64,000 bases of DNA, taken from the NCBI RefSeq assembly GCF_047663525.1, contig NC_092590.1, forward strand, positions 21,388,001 through 21,452,000. The letters are read 5' to 3'. The notes below the pieces were generated by a model. It worked only from the letters and a program-made list of their open reading frames with translations. It was not told where the DNA came from and ran no database searches. Origin of the DNA: Anas platyrhynchos (lineage: Eukaryota; Chordata; Aves; Anseriformes; Anatidae). Positions 1-15,200 of the stretch are shown one piece after another. How positions within the stretch are numbered: the first letter of the stretch is position 1; every line of letters begins with the position of its first letter. The position numbers and the translations under genes were made by a program.

Positions 1-222
1 TTTTCCAGTTATTTTACTCAACACTATTGGAAGAATACCAGCTTCATCTGTGCTAGTGAGATAATGTTTAAATGATTTTAAATGATTTTTTTTCCAGTTT
101 GATTAATTGATAGACTTGTAATTGGCAAGAGATCATTTTAATATTATTAAATATTTATTTATTTCCTCATAAATTGAGGAAATACTCCTCTCACAAACAG
201 CCCTCTTTTTCCCAATATTTAG
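1..222. other. PCM1: PCM1 intron, 3' end
   Basis: AT-rich intronic sequence ending in a pyrimidine-rich tract and an AG at 221-222. I see no exon here; a splice-acceptor-like TTTTCCAG at the first bases is not followed by PCM1-like codons. Confidence 0.6.
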
Positions 223-3200
223 TAGGACAATGGCTACCTGGGGAGGCTCTACCCAGTGTGCACTAGATGAAGAGGATGGAGATGAAGATTATCTCTCTGA
301 TGGACTTGATCAGGCAGAGGAGGAGGAAGAAGATGCGTCAAGTTCGAATGACAGTTTCTCTGTTTATCCCAATAACCACATACCAGAAAACATGTATTTT
401 CTTAAAGAAAACAAGGATAGGTGAGTGGCATTGTTTGCTGGTCTGGTGCTTGTCTGAGCGTATTTGGGAGGGGTGGAAGAAGCATTGCATCAAAAAGGCA
501 CCCTAGTTGCAACCAAGTGGAATTTCTTCTTACTTGCTGGTGAGTTGTTTGCAGTGGTACTTTTGTCTTATCCTCTGTAGTTACAGAGGATAAGACAATG
601 ACTAACCTAGATTGTCTTCTGTTTCCACACTATTAAGTGTTGTCTGCCGTTCAGTTCTCCGGCTGTGTTGCATTGTATTTCCCTACATTGCCGTGTTATT
701 TTAAGCACCATAGTGGAAGATAATCTGTATCAAAATTTTTGCTGTGATATTGTTCAGTCTTTTCAAAATAAGATATTCTCAAAATTAAAAAACAGTTCTT
801 AAACTTTTGCTTTTGTTTTCTGGCTTTTGCAGCACTGAAAACTATTTCTTAGCTGTTTTTTAATTAACATGAATGTTTTTAACTCTTGCTTACCTGATTG
901 ATTTCATTAATAATCTGTGTGAGCTGTAATGAAAATGCCACATAAAAAATAACGTGCACTTTCAATTGCTTTCCTCTTTTTGATAACAAAATAATTGCAA
1001 TGAATACTAATGTATAAGGCCTGTTTAGAAGCAATCAACATAATACAGTAAGATGTCAGAGGCACAGCTTCTATTTTCATCTGAGAATCTATGGTAAATC
1101 AATACTGGACAATACTAAAAAAAAAAAAAAAGATCCAGAAACATTCTCAGCAGTTCTGTTTGTTTTTGACAGTGGTGGCTGTTACTTTCTGTTTGTTTGT
1201 TTGTTTTTACAACTGCAACATAATTCAAATAGCAGAAGTGTCATTAAAGGGAAAGATCTGAAATGTCAGCTTCTGTACTCATTCCTCCTTTCTGCCCCAT
1301 CCCTCCCTTAGGTGGAAAAATGTCCGTCCTCTTTCAGCAGATGGGAATTACCGTCCATTGTCTAAAACCAGGCAGCAGCAAAACATCAGTATGCGACGTC
1401 AGGAGAACCTTCGGTGGATGTCTGAAGTTTCCTATGTGGAAGAAAAAGAACAATGGCAAGAACAGATCAATCAGTTGAAGAAACAACTTGAATTTAGTGT
1501 TAGCATTTGTCAGACCTTGATGCAGGACCAGCAGGTAGGCGTGAAGAGTTAATTCACCATTCTGACTCTATTTTTTTTTAGGAATTCTTTCCAGCAATAG
1601 CTTCTGGCTTTGGTAACTCTGTCCCTGTCATGTATTTTATTTCCACAGGCACTCTCCTGTCTTCTACAGACTTTGCTTACAGGCCCTTACAGTATGATGC
1701 CCAATAATGTTGCATCTTCACAAGTACATCTTATCATGCATCAGTTAAACCAGTGTTATACTCAGCTGACTTGGCAGCAGAATAATGTTCAGAGGTTTGT
1801 CTGTATTTTGAAATACTTCAGTAATTTGTAATACTTTGTAATTTGAAATACTTCAGTAATAGAGAATAAGAGATTAGAGATAATGGTTAAATAAGAGACT
1901 ATTGAGCATCTGAATCAATGCAACCTGTTGAAATTACGTACTTTTTTGAGTGTTCTAGTAGCTTTGAGATGGTTCTTTTTGAATAATCATCAGTGAAGAG
2001 ATGCAAATATTGACATCTTTACCGAAAAGCTATTGCAATAGCTTTATTGGGCTTTTTGATATAAAATTGCTTCCTTGAATGTTGCTTTTATGGCTACAGT
2101 TTTTGCTAGACTACCCAGCAGGATTATGAATTCTAATGGCTATAGAAAGATGGTGGGGAAAACTTGCTTTGCTTGGGGTTGTCAGTCAGAATTTTTACTA
2201 AATTATACTTGACTTGGACATGCTACTTTTACCTTTTGAAAAATGATCATGTTTTTAAACATAACTATCAAGTTATGTCACTTCATGGCAGGAAATGTCA
2301 AGATCTTCATCCTTGTTTTGTATTTGATAAGTGACATGTATTTACCGTTTCTTTTGTGTAATATTTTAATGACAATTGCTTCAAGTATTTTTGCATCTTG
2401 CATTGTTTATTTAATTTTCCTACTTATTTATTTGTTGAGTAAATTTCTTGTCATTCTTGCAAGGATGTTTAACTGCTGTGGACATGACCACTAGTACAGA
2501 GCGGTTGATTTTAAATTATGCCTGTCACTCAGGATTAAGTAAGTTATTTTTTGGCTAGCTAAATGGAGAAGCACTTCACGTGCATACTGAAAATATAGTT
2601 TACGCATCTTAACTTGTGATGGCTATATGGGGCAGCTGAAATAAGAAGAATCTGAGATTACTCAGTATAATTCAGTTTTCTTTTAGACTGACCATCAAAG
2701 GCAATCTTGGTTCTTATGTCTAATGCTAGAGTTACTGTTGGGTCAAGGAATTTCGGTTCAAGAACTCATCATATTATTATAGTTGAGCTCTGTAAGCATG
2801 GTTGCATTTTTAGTATGGTGTTGTCATTCCATAATGCAAGTATCCTATTGATTTATTTCGATCAAATTATTCTCTTGTGCTGTTTAAGCTTTGAGATGTT
2901 TTTTCACCAAGTGCCTATTTTTTCTTGTTTTCAAGGTTGAAACAAATGTTAAACGATCTCATGCGCCAGCAAGAACAACAACAGTGTCAAGAGAAGCCTT
3001 CAAGAAAGGAGAGAGGCAGTAGTGCACCACCACCTCCATCACCTGTTTGCTGTCCGTTCAGCTTTCCTCCACAGCCTGTGAACCTGTTTAACATACCAGG
3101 ATTTACCAATTTTTCCCCCTTTGTTCCAGGTGAGTATTACCACAAGTGTGAAAAAGTGAATTTTAAAAATTTGTTGCCTCATTTAATTGAAACCTTAATG

Positions 3201-6200
3201 TGAACTTGCTGGAACTTTGTGGCTTTAAGTTCTTAAACGGTACTTGAATGAGCAGAAGTTTCTCACTTCTTGGTATTTAAGTACTTGTTATGGTTTGAAA
3301 TACTTGTAAATAATATGTTACTGTTGTTTGCATCAGATGTGTAGAGTGTTGACTTGGATACAGTGTACCAAATTTCATCACCAAATCTTCTACCACTGAA
3401 TTTGAAATTGGAAAATAGGTATTTTACTGTGTTCTTTTGTAAAAAATAAAAAAAATATTCCTAAGTTGTCTTAAACAATAATGTGTTTTAGCTTTCTCGG
3501 AAAATGAGCATAAATACAGTTGGTAGCTTTCAGAGTCTCAGGTCTATTTTCTGTTTTAGCATATTTTAAATAATACAGAGTCTGCACAGAAGAGTAGTTA
3601 TGTTCAATTTGCTACTGCTTTGAAGATTCTGAAGTTAAAATAAGTGTTATGTTATCTTTGACCCTGTGAGTACTTGTACTGTTGGAATTTTCATGTCAGT
3701 TTGGTCACTGAAGAACTGATAGTCTTCATTCTCAGAACTCTGGTGTGGGTTGCTTTTGGAACTTGTAATTTTTACCGCTGCTTGTAGGTGTGAGTATTCT
3801 TAAAATACCTTTATCTGTACACTGATAGGATTGTAACGGCATGTGTGGCATTTAGTGATGTTTGGAACCTGCACTTAAGATAAGTCCTCATTTATGCAGC
3901 TTTTTCAGGATGAGAGAAGTTTTTGTTTACTTTTCTGCCAAATTTTTCATAGAATGATTTGGGTTGGAAGGGACCTTAAAGCCCACCCAGTCCCAACCCC
4001 CTGCCATGGGCAGGGACACCTCCCACCAGACCAGGATGCCCAAAGCCCCGTCCAGCCTGGCCTTGAGCACCTCCAGGGATGGGGCATCCACAGCTTCTCT
4101 GGACAAATTGTGCCGGTGCTCACTGACCAATTGTTTTGTTCCAAAATTTTATGGTGCTGTAAAATGTCTCAGATTTGTACAGACAAATGATGTAGTACCT
4201 TCTAACATTCTCGTTTACTTCGTAGGTATTAACTACATTCCAGTGTTTCCTTCTGGATTTGGAGATTGTGCACACAATGGTTCCCCACACAGCAGTGAGC
4301 AGCAGCAACATCCTGTAGATCATAATGCTTCCGGGAAAACTGAGTATATGGCGTTCCCCAAACCTTTTGAAAGTAGTCCCTCTAACGGAGCAGAAAAAAC
4401 AAGGTATTGATTGCAACAGTGCCACTTTCCTTTAAGTGGTCTCATCACTCCCCATCCCAGCCTCACAGGACTTGAGGGCATTCATCATTCTTTCAGGGAA
4501 TGTAATGAAAACAAGTGATTTACAAGATGAGCTTTAATTTTGCAGTTTCAAGGGGGTTTTGTGCATTTTTTAAAGTTTTTTTTTTCCCCTGTATATTAGT
4601 TAATGTATCACTTCATGAATGTTTTAAGCTTTACTTCAGCATTGGAATAGCTTTTGGATGCAAAAATAAGTGGAGGAAGACTTCTCTGTCTTGAACATGA
4701 GCAGTTGAAATGACAAGGGGAGATGAGTCAATTCAGTGGCTTTTTTTTATGCCACAGTAGTGAATGTTGTTTTAAGACTATTTTGTCCTATAATACTACT
4801 TGCATACAACATAAAGTGCATAACTATATTCAGGTTGAAATCAGTGAGAAATGTGAATTTCTTCAGATGTTGGTTTTCAGTTTGGTAGGGTTCTTGCTAC
4901 TTTTTTTTAAGTAGTGTTCAGTTGATGACTAGTGTAGTTAGGGCAGACAGCTTCCTCCATAATTCAAGTTATGTATTTGCTTGGTAATACCTGCTGAGAA
5001 TATCTGAGAGATTATGTTGTAATATGTTGTACTATTTGTTTCTTTTTGATGGAAGGAGTCACAGACAACCTGAAGAGGAAGTGGAAAAAAGATCGACTTG
5101 GCTTAATGATAGCCAAGAAATGAAAAAAGATGATCCATCTCACCTGAAAGCGGGTTTTCCAGTTTCAGTACAAAATGTTGCTTCTGGTCATAAAAATCAG
5201 TCTGATATGAGCAGGAGAAGAGACTTTGAGGAGGAGTCTTTGGAAAGTTTTAGTAGCATGCCTGATCCAGTAGACCCAACTACTGTGACAAAGACATTTA
5301 AATCCAGAAAAGCATCAGCGCAAGCAAGCTTGGCATCAAAAGATAAAACACCCAAATCGAAGAATAAGAGAAAGAGTTCTCAGCTAAAAGGCAGAATCAA
5401 AAATACTGGTAGGTTGTAAAATAATCTTGATTCATGTTCTGTTTGCCATGGTGTATGTGAACTCTACATTACAGAGAATTTATTCTCCATAAATGTTTTC
5501 TGTAATACATTCTTGAAATAAATGTTACTGGACTAAGCATTTATTTCACATGCTTTTTGAGCATTTCAGTAAATGAAAAGCATAAATTATTGGGAACCAT
5601 GATTTGAATGCACAGTGGATACAGATTTATTAAATATGGAATAAATGGCCTGGAGAATCTTCCTCTTCATTAGGTCTTCATGTTCAAATTGAACGACTTG
5701 ATGAAAGAGGTACTTCAGTGAAATGCAGAATTAGCTGAATGTAGTTACTGAGAGGGACAGTATCACGCATAGTACTACTGCAGTCATTGAGGATTTAGTG
5801 CTGCTGTTTCACTTCAGTGAACAGAGGAAAACCTGAAACAACATTGGTGTTTTGCATCTTTGAGGTTGTCCTTGAACCTATTTATAACAGTGATAAAATA
5901 TTGTAAGCTTTTTTTAAATTCCCTTTCCATTCCCTCCCACAAGGTTATGAAAGTGCAAGCGCTTCTAGTGCGTGTGAACCCTGCAAAAGCAATAAAAGCA
6001 AACACTCTGAAGAGGTTGTTCATGCAAAGGTGTTCAGCAAAAGGAATCGGGAACAATTAGAGAAAATAATTAAATACAGTAGATCTACAGAAATGTCTTC
6101 AGGTATTGTTTTCTGAGTTTTAATAGTTATGGTCATGTGAACTTTGTATAAACGGTCTCCTTAGTTGCTAGTATATTACTTAAAATCAATGTATTATCAC

Positions 6201-9200
6201 AAGACAATAATACACTTTAGCATGTGGATTTGGCTTTTTAATTTCTAAAGATTCTGTAAACAAAAGCTTGTAACAGATGGGTATTGACTACTGTTGGGTG
6301 TTCTCTGTAGATTAGGTACTTGATTACAGCTTGTTTCTAATTTATTTTAATGTGAAACAAAAACCTAGTCAAACAAAAACCTCACTAATTTCATGGTATT
6401 TCTATGGAAAGTAATAATTGCACAACAGATGCAACTTTGTTTAGCATTTTAATTACATCCTGTACTGCATGCATGTTTTCTTTCTGTCCATGCTTAAAGG
6501 AGCTCTATCAAATATCATTCAAATTAAATCTTATAACATTGCATAATCCCTTACATTTTTGCCATCTGCACTGCTTTTCTTGCGTCTATATCATAAAAAT
6601 ATTCTTTTTTTGTGTCTCCTTAGGTTCTGCCAGTACCTTGTTTTGTTTGAAAGACGCAGATATGTTAGTTGTTGTAGCACGATGTGCAGCTTTGTCAATG
6701 TAGCTGTGTCCACACTGAGAGCTGTTTATTAGTGTGTATATATAAAATAAACTCTTACCAGTTAAGTTTTCACAATAAGCAGCTTTGACGTGATTTGGAT
6801 GATTAAGCAGTTTTCCTCCTGCTGTTTTGTATAGACCCTGTCTTTATTTCTGGTGCGCATTTTTGTGTTTATCACTGTCTATCCCCACTTTCCTACAGCA
6901 CATGCTAGGAGAATTCTGCAGCAGTCTAACAGAAATGCATGCATTGAAGTGCCAGGTAATGCATTCACTGCTTAGCTTCAACGATGTCCTCTTACTTTTT
7001 TTTTTTTTTTTTTTTTCCTCCTCTTAGCTTTGATCCTACAGCTCAGACTGTTTAGCAGATGTTCAAAACTAGGTGTTGCAGCACCTTCTTTATAAACGAG
7101 GCAAGAGAACTTGTAGTTTGCATGATATGTAACAACACATACTACTTTAAATTGTGCATGTGGATAGTGTTGATCATGTTCTTGGTCAGTCACAATTATG
7201 AGTGGAAAATACACAGGTAGACTCTACAACAAAAATGAATTTCAGTGGACATTTTTGGTATATGTAAAAGCTGCTATTATATTTTAGTTATGACAAAGGG
7301 AAGCAATTTCTGAGGGCTTATTGCAGGTTGAAAAAGCTTGCCTCTATGCTTAAAAATTCTGGTAAACTATTTGCAGTAACAATAGCTGTATAACTGATAA
7401 CTTCATTAACTTGAATACTAACAAATATGCATCTGTTAAACTCAGCTGAGTTGTTTTAAAATATAACTTTTTTTTTTCCCATTCAACACTTGTCCAAATA
7501 TGTGTGTAATAATTTAGAAGTTGCAATATAAGGACAATCCCTTTAATTTTCAAAGGGTTAGTAGTCTTACTAGGAATCACATTGTGTTCTTGTGTCTATG
7601 TAATTGGGCTTAAGGGTAGGAGGTTTTATGTAAGCCTCGGTAATGTATGCGAACATAGGATTTATGCTTGTGTGGGGAGGGGTGGCTGAATTCAGTCTAG
7701 AATTTCCTTCATGTTCTTAATTATCCCTTGCAAAAATAGGGAATATTTATATATGCTTGAGGCCTTTGGTTGTCTTGTTTTGTATATGTTAAAAGTTGAT
7801 TTTCAGTATTGAATACCTGTTCTGAAAGCAACATTGTGTTGTGTGTAATGTTCTGTTTAATAAGGAATTCTTTATAAAAATATTTGATAGTAAGAACAAA
7901 ACCTTTTCCATACAAATGTTTTATATTTTGTACTTAAAGGATCAAGTAATTATTTCAGCATGTTCAAATCTTTGTTGCCTTCAGGAGATGAATAAACTTT
8001 AAGAAAGCAGCTATGTAATGGAATCTACAGTGATTGAAGTCTAACTTGCTTATGTAACACGGTTTTCTTTCATTTGGATGTCAAGAACTTAATGAGTTCT
8101 GTTTTTTTCTCCTACAGAAACTGGTAGCGATCTTTCTATGTTTGAAGCTTTGCGGGACACAATTTATTCTGAAGTTGCAACTCTTATTTCTCAAAATGAG
8201 TCTCGTCCCCACTTTCTAATTGAACTTTTCCATGAGCTACAACTGTTAAACACAGATTACCTAAGACAAAGGGCTCTATATGCTTTACAGGTATGCACAG
8301 AATTTTGTATCTTATGTATGAACTGAACAAATCTAAATACTCTTTTTTTATACAGTATAGAGTTTATCTTTTCCAGGATATAGTGACAAGACATTTATCT
8401 GAGAACAATGAGAAAGGCAAATGTACAAAATCGCTGAATTCCACAACATGGATAGCATCTAACTCTGAACTCACTCCCAGTGAAAGCCTTGCTTCTACAG
8501 ATGATGTAAGTTTTAATTTCAAGTTCAGAAGCTCATTTACTGTCAGCTTTTCCTGTATTTTCAATTTACATGCATATTGGGTGCAGAAATAATCACAGTA
8601 GTGGCTGAATTTGTCAAAAACTAATAAACATTCTAAAATTCTGAATGAAGGTATGCAAGAGAAGCTTCATGCAGAAGTGATTAGACATGGAAGGATTCTT
8701 TACACAGAAAATTAGTGATGTGATAGGGAGGAACAGAACACAGAGGGGATATGAAGGGAATAAATGTGATACTAATGCTCAAAAATAGCTAATACCCACC
8801 CTCGTGAATAAAGTCAGGTGAGTACTGATCACACACAAAGTTCTCAAGCAATTTTTGGATTTTTGTATTTAAGAAACTACTGATGCCTCTGCTTACCTTC
8901 TTATGTGTTTATAGTTAAGTATGTGGAGAATAAAAAAAAAAAAACATTCGAGAATTATCTGACTGGGGCAAAAACCTTGCTTTCAGGATACAAACCAGTT
9001 ACGCCGCCTGGTGACAATCCTTAATACCACAGCATGTGCCTGAAAAGAATTGCTCACTCATTCTCATATCTGTGCGAGTATGGTGCAGTTATGCTCTGTA
9101 TTCAGCTGATCGATGTTTTTTAGGAAACTTTTGACAAGAACTTCCCTACAGAAGCATGCCAAGACTGTGAACCAAATGATGCAGACAATGGGAGTACTAT

Positions 9201-12200
9201 GTCTACATCTTCACATTTTGAACCCTTTGCCACTGATGACCTGGGTAAGGATGATGTGATTTACAACATTGCAAGTATTATTCCTTTGTGTGCTCTCCAA
9301 AAATGCCTGCAATCATGAACTCTTATATAGTGCACTTCTTTTTGATATAATACGTAACTACATGTTTTTTATTACAAAACTTGGAGCAATTAGCCACTTG
9401 TGAAACACTTTGAGTTGATCAAAGTGTATGTAAAAAAAAAATAATATAAAAATATAACCGCAATTATGTGTAAACTTAAAAACCTATGGCTTTGAACTAA
9501 TGTGTATCTGTTTACTTGTCTATCCACTGAAAACTTTATTTAGATTAAAAGGTGTTTTTATTCTAAATATAGGCAACACAGTGATTCACTTAGATCAAGC
9601 TTTGGCTAGGATGAGGGAATATGAGCGTATGAAAATTGAAGCTGAAAGTACCCTTGACTCTGAGGGCTGCTCTAGTAATTTTCAGGGTGCTACTGCTGCT
9701 AAATTAGAAGGTATGCACATATGTACATATTTTGCTTAGTTTTAGAAAATAATTATTCTAAATATCAAGAATAATTTAATTGGCTGACTTGCTTTCCTCT
9801 TCGTTTATATTGAAAACTTAGCAAAGCTTCATAGAATCTTAACATACTTAAGCAAATTTTTGATTTACTTTAAAAGAAGAAAATGTATGTCTTTGAAAAT
9901 GGTATTTCTCAAATAGTAATGTTGAATGACTTAAACGTGTGCTCTATTTTAACAAGGTCCAAGCACCAGTGAATGTCTTTCTGCACCACAGTCAAGTGAA
10001 GCTTCTGCTGTTCCATGTCCTCGCATAGATACTCAGCAGCTTGACCGGCAGATTAAAGCCATTATGAAAGAGGTCATTCCTTTTCTGAAGGTAAGAATTC
10101 TTTTCAGGAACATCTGAAGAATTAGGAGAATAAGACAAGCTCTACACTTGCATAGAAGAATATTGTTAGTATTGAATTAGTAGAAAAGGTGAAAGCCTTT
10201 CCGTGCTTAAGACAATAAAAGTAGATTTCAACTAATAATACTTTTTTTACCGTTTGAAAGCGAACTTAATTTGCTTGCACTTTGTTGAACATGTGTGAAT
10301 GTGTTTCAGTACTTGAAGAGTAGATCCAAAATAATAGATTTATTTTGTAATGGGTTTGTAAAAAATAACTTTAAATTGTTATTAAGATATGTTTACCATC
10401 AAATATCTTTCAAGTTTCCATTTTATTTAAAATAGGTAACACATCTTAGGAACAGCTGCCAATATGTATTAAGTTGCAGATACTGCTGAGAATGAAGTAA
10501 GGATTAAATACTCCACTGAAAGATTCTGTGGAGCTTTTAATGGGAAAAAGAAATGGTAAAGTTTCTAGATTGCGTAAGGTTGGTGGACTTTGGTTTCAAG
10601 AACAGGGATTTCTTTGTTTGGAGCTGACTCAATCATATAGAAATGTTTGGAAGTGTATTTCTGAAGTATTTGCTCAGAAAAACTGAAAATTCTAACCGAA
10701 CTGCTACATACGATTTAACTTGAGATATTTTTTGAAAAATAGTTGTTGTTGTTGTTGATTAACATTAATTCTTCATGCTTACAACTATCTTTAAAGTTCT
10801 GGAGAACTTGTGAACTTCTGTCTATACAGAAGAGAAATGTAATTCTTTAAAGAAGGAAAAATAATCACAGTTCATTCTTTGCAAGGTTAAGGAACAGAGA
10901 ATGTTGAGTTGTAAAATGCGTAAGTCATCTCCATTCAGTTCAACTTCCCTTTTATAATTTGACCAGTGTATAAGCTTAGGTTTGTGTGATAAGGTGCTTA
11001 GTTGATATTAGTTGCAATTTTAAAAACTCTGTATGATTGACATGCCACCACCTCACTGCATGAGGGCTTCTGTTTTGTTTGCAGTTTTAAAGAAGCCTAC
11101 AGCAGTAGGTATCTTACGGTACACTTTCATACACCTGTAACACAGTAATACAGTTGTTCAAATGGTACAAGATGACACACATACATCCAGTATGTTAGTA
11201 TGTATTGGACATGTAAGTGAGATAGTTCATGTGTCATGGTGGATCAGTCATTAACGAAGTATGGTATCTGCTATAGTTGTGTTCCAGTCTGGTTTGTGAG
11301 GGAAGCTAGAATCTAAGCAATCTATTCCTGCAGTAAGATTCCTTGAGTGCATTTTTTTTTTTAAATAAATTAATTTCAATATTTGAGATGAGGGCTGACT
11401 CTTTTTTAGTGGTAACTAAGCTCATCCTGTAATATTTAGGAACACATGGATGAAGTATGCTCTTCTCAATTGCTGACATCAGTAAGACGTATGGTCTTGA
11501 CTCTTACACAACAGAATGATGAAAGTAAAGAATTCGTGAAGTTCTTTCATAAGCAACTCGGCAGTATACTTCAGGTTAGTAGCTTTTCAATATTGTTTTG
11601 CAATACTATATTGCAATTTGGATAATCAGCTAAAAGCAGATTCCCAAAAGCAATATTTTACAACTCTGGTGATAGCCCTTGTGATTTTCTGAAAATCAGT
11701 AATTACTGTTTTCTTTTTTTCTACAAACATGAAGATTGAATCAGTAATTTGATAAGTTCTGTTTTATGGTACTAGAGATTCTACATGAAAGCTGTTTAAC
11801 ACACTAAACCTGTTTATAATAGTTTGTAATTTTATTTTTAATACTTAAGTAATTTTGAGAGTTAAGAATATGTCAAGTACTTAGTCTTTGAAGTTTGAAA
11901 GTTTGTTTCAAAAACTGAAGTATTTGTCTTCATAGGATTCACTGGCAAAATTTGCTGGTAGAAAACTAAAAGATTGTGGGGAAGATCTTCTTGTGGAGAT
12001 TTCTGAGGTGTTATTTAATGAATTAGCCTTCTTTAAACTCATGCAAGACTTGGACAGCAACAGTATTTCTGTAAAGCAGAGGTGTAAAAGAAAAATAGAA
12101 ACAACTGAAGAGATACAGTCTTATGCTAAAGAGGTTAGTTTTATTTATTTTTAATTTAGCTTTTCTAAATTTCATAGATGTCTGTATTTCCTAAACTTGT

Positions 12201-15200
12201 TTAACTTAGTTTTATGTTGTATATATGGGTGGTGGTTGTGGTGTGGTTTTCTGTGTGGTCATAATTTATTGATTCTCTGCTACAGATGTCTAGTTGTGTA
12301 GACTTTATAAATGGGAAATGTAATTTAATGGTTATATGTGCACATCAGGCAGAATAGTCAAGTGATGAAATAATATTAATATATCTGCGGCCATCAAGTA
12401 GTCAAGTATTTCGACATATAGGTGTCCTGGCTCATCGTGTTTTCAGCTATTCCTACAGCTTTCCTTGCGGTAGCTTATTAAGGCACCATATTTTTATAAC
12501 ACTGTTATAGCTAGGTATTCATCAAACAGTTGGCTTGTTGGCATATGTACCATCTATGTCTTCCTGGCATTAGGGTAAAAAAAAAAAATATATATATATA
12601 TATATACATGTATCTTTGAAAATATGTGAGATTGTACTACGTATTCTGCTCTAACAATGCAGTTTTTAGTTGCTTTTGTCACCCTTTATAGTATTAAACA
12701 TGTTTTGTGACTTTTTCTATTGCAATCCTGCAGTTTTTACAAACGTAACTTTTTTTTAGTAAGGCAAACTGCTTACAAACGAACTGCTAAAAGAGCTCTT
12801 ATTCATATAACTCTTAACTTAATTGTGTATCTACCTCGGTGTTTCTTCTTGTGTAGTCCTTTCAGCTTTCTTTTAGAAATACAAATAGGAAAAAAAAAAT
12901 CCATAAAGTCATTCATACTTTAAAATGACAACAGAAGATACTGTGAATCTGTCCTCAACTATGAACTTGTGGTTTTAGCCATAGCATCAACTTAATTTCA
13001 GTATACCTCAACTTAGATGTGCCAGTACTGTAGCTAGTGTGAAATTGGCTCCTTTACAAGCGGCTCCACAGTCTAAGAGATGATCTGAATTGAGAGAGAT
13101 TTGGATATGATTTCCTGTGTTATCTGAAGTGGGTCATTGGATCCTCTTACATAAAGGATTGGCTTATACCATGCCATAAGAATGCATGGAGCCAAATTAG
13201 ATCTGTCGTTTTGTCTCATCTCCTGGTGGAAGTCAGTGAATTTGGGTTAAAGTTCAGTGTCTGCGTTGTTGCTGAGACATAAATTCAGATTCAGTGGGGG
13301 CTGAGGTGAGCCAGAACTGGTAGGTCCTGGATATTTTGTACAGATCATACAAATATCTCTATATAATCTTCTCATAGCTTTCAGATCCAGGATCCTGATA
13401 CAGGCACATCTGATTTTACTCCATTTTGTAACTGTCTTGAGTTCAGTAAACTAACTAGTTTTAGATTCTGTGCTGAAAAACACAGCTCTTTTCTTTGATT
13501 AGAGGTGGCATACCTAATTCTATAGTTAAGTAAGATTCAACAACAGTCTAGAGAAATAGCCTGTGTACACATGCTTTTTAAAAGAAAAAGGTGTAGCATA
13601 CTTCTTGCAATATTTTGCAACTCTAAAATTGTGAAGACATCTGTGCAAGTATCTCATAGTCTAGAATTCCCCATGGCTTACCACAGTTAGCCAGGTAGCA
13701 GTTCTTGGGAAGACTGCATTTCAGGCAGCCTTCCCTGAAGCCTTAGTTTGGTTCAGTATTTCGAACTTATTTCAGTGTAGAATTGAAGACAGTTTGTGTT
13801 TCTTCTAGGCAAAAAAAGGTCTCCAGGTGGATGTTTGTTCATCTGCTGAAGATGTCGATGAGGACAAAGTATGTTTACGCTTCTCAACTGTCTTTATTCA
13901 TCAGATAATTTCACAGATGACTTAGGCTTACTGTTTCCTATCATATAAATCCAGTAGCTGTAAGCTGCCCATTTCTTAGTGTTTATAAATTCATTAAACA
14001 TATTGCTTTTTTTGCTATGTTATTTCCAGTGATTTACTTTATCAAAGTAAATTATAACTTCCCTTTTATAATTTGAGTTGCCAGTCTGGAAAATAAGTAT
14101 AAAAAAAGTCTTAATTAGTAAGTCTCTGTTATCATATGCCTTCAGTAACATAACTTGGATATTGGTTTGTTAGTTGTTCTAGTTTGTATTCCATTTACTA
14201 CTGCAAAACCATTGTCAGTGTAAACACTGATGAATTTCTTACAAAACAGTATCTTGTTATCTTTCAACAAGTGTGGTAAGGTTAACAAAGACAGCATTAA
14301 ACATACTTTTTTATTTACTGGTGAACTATTATGTAAAGTCTAAAAAGAACAAAGTTCAGTCGTGTAACGTTCAGCATGAAATGGAGTAATTTGTGATGCT
14401 TTATTTGCTTTAGTGTAGGAACTTTCTTTTCATTTCAGTATTTATTTTCTATGTTTGGAAAAAAAAAAATCCAAAGTTGTCTTATTACCAGATTTGATCT
14501 TTGGCTCAAAGCACTGAGAATGCAGTCATTCTTTGAAAAATCAAGTAATGAGGGCAGTAAATAGAGATGGTGCTCAGCTACTTTTAGTAGTGGATGTTTT
14601 ATTTTGTAATGTTACTCAATTAATTATTTTTCATCGTGAAGAGAAGACAGATGTTCTGCATTGGGGCACATAGTTGAGATCTTTGGAGTTGCTTCGTGTG
14701 CTTTCTGAGTTACTAAATGTTAGGAGCTGAAACATCCTTTTTTTTCCCTTTAAGTTTGTTTTGAAAACCATTAAAAATCATTGCGGTAGGGGAGAACTCA
14801 GGGCTTTATCTTGGGTTCATATAGACTGAGCAGAAACTTCTCACTTAAGGTATTTAGCAAATCATTTAGCAGAGAAACTGTTGAGTAGCTTTTGTCAAAG
14901 AAATTAAAAGAAGCATTAGGGAATACTCCTAATATCTACTAGAGGTCATTTAGGAGTGAAAAGAAACCACTAGACAGTAACAATGCAAGTGTTCTACACC
15001 TCCTCATGTTAATGAAGTACCTGACTGAAGGAAAAATGCTTAAAACTAGAAAGTCAATGGATATGAGCCTTTTCAGATAATGAAATAATCAGTTATGGCG
15101 TCCTTTATGGATGATAGTCTGAATGATGTGTGATCTCTCTTAGTAGGTTCTGATGCTGTTTCTGAAATACCTTTGCAGCATTCATTTCAAGGCCTTACAT

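Noticed and set aside
1-60. Splice-acceptor-like TTTTCCAG with an open stretch at the window start
   Set aside because: The following codons do not resemble PCM1 and no good donor follows; treated as intron.
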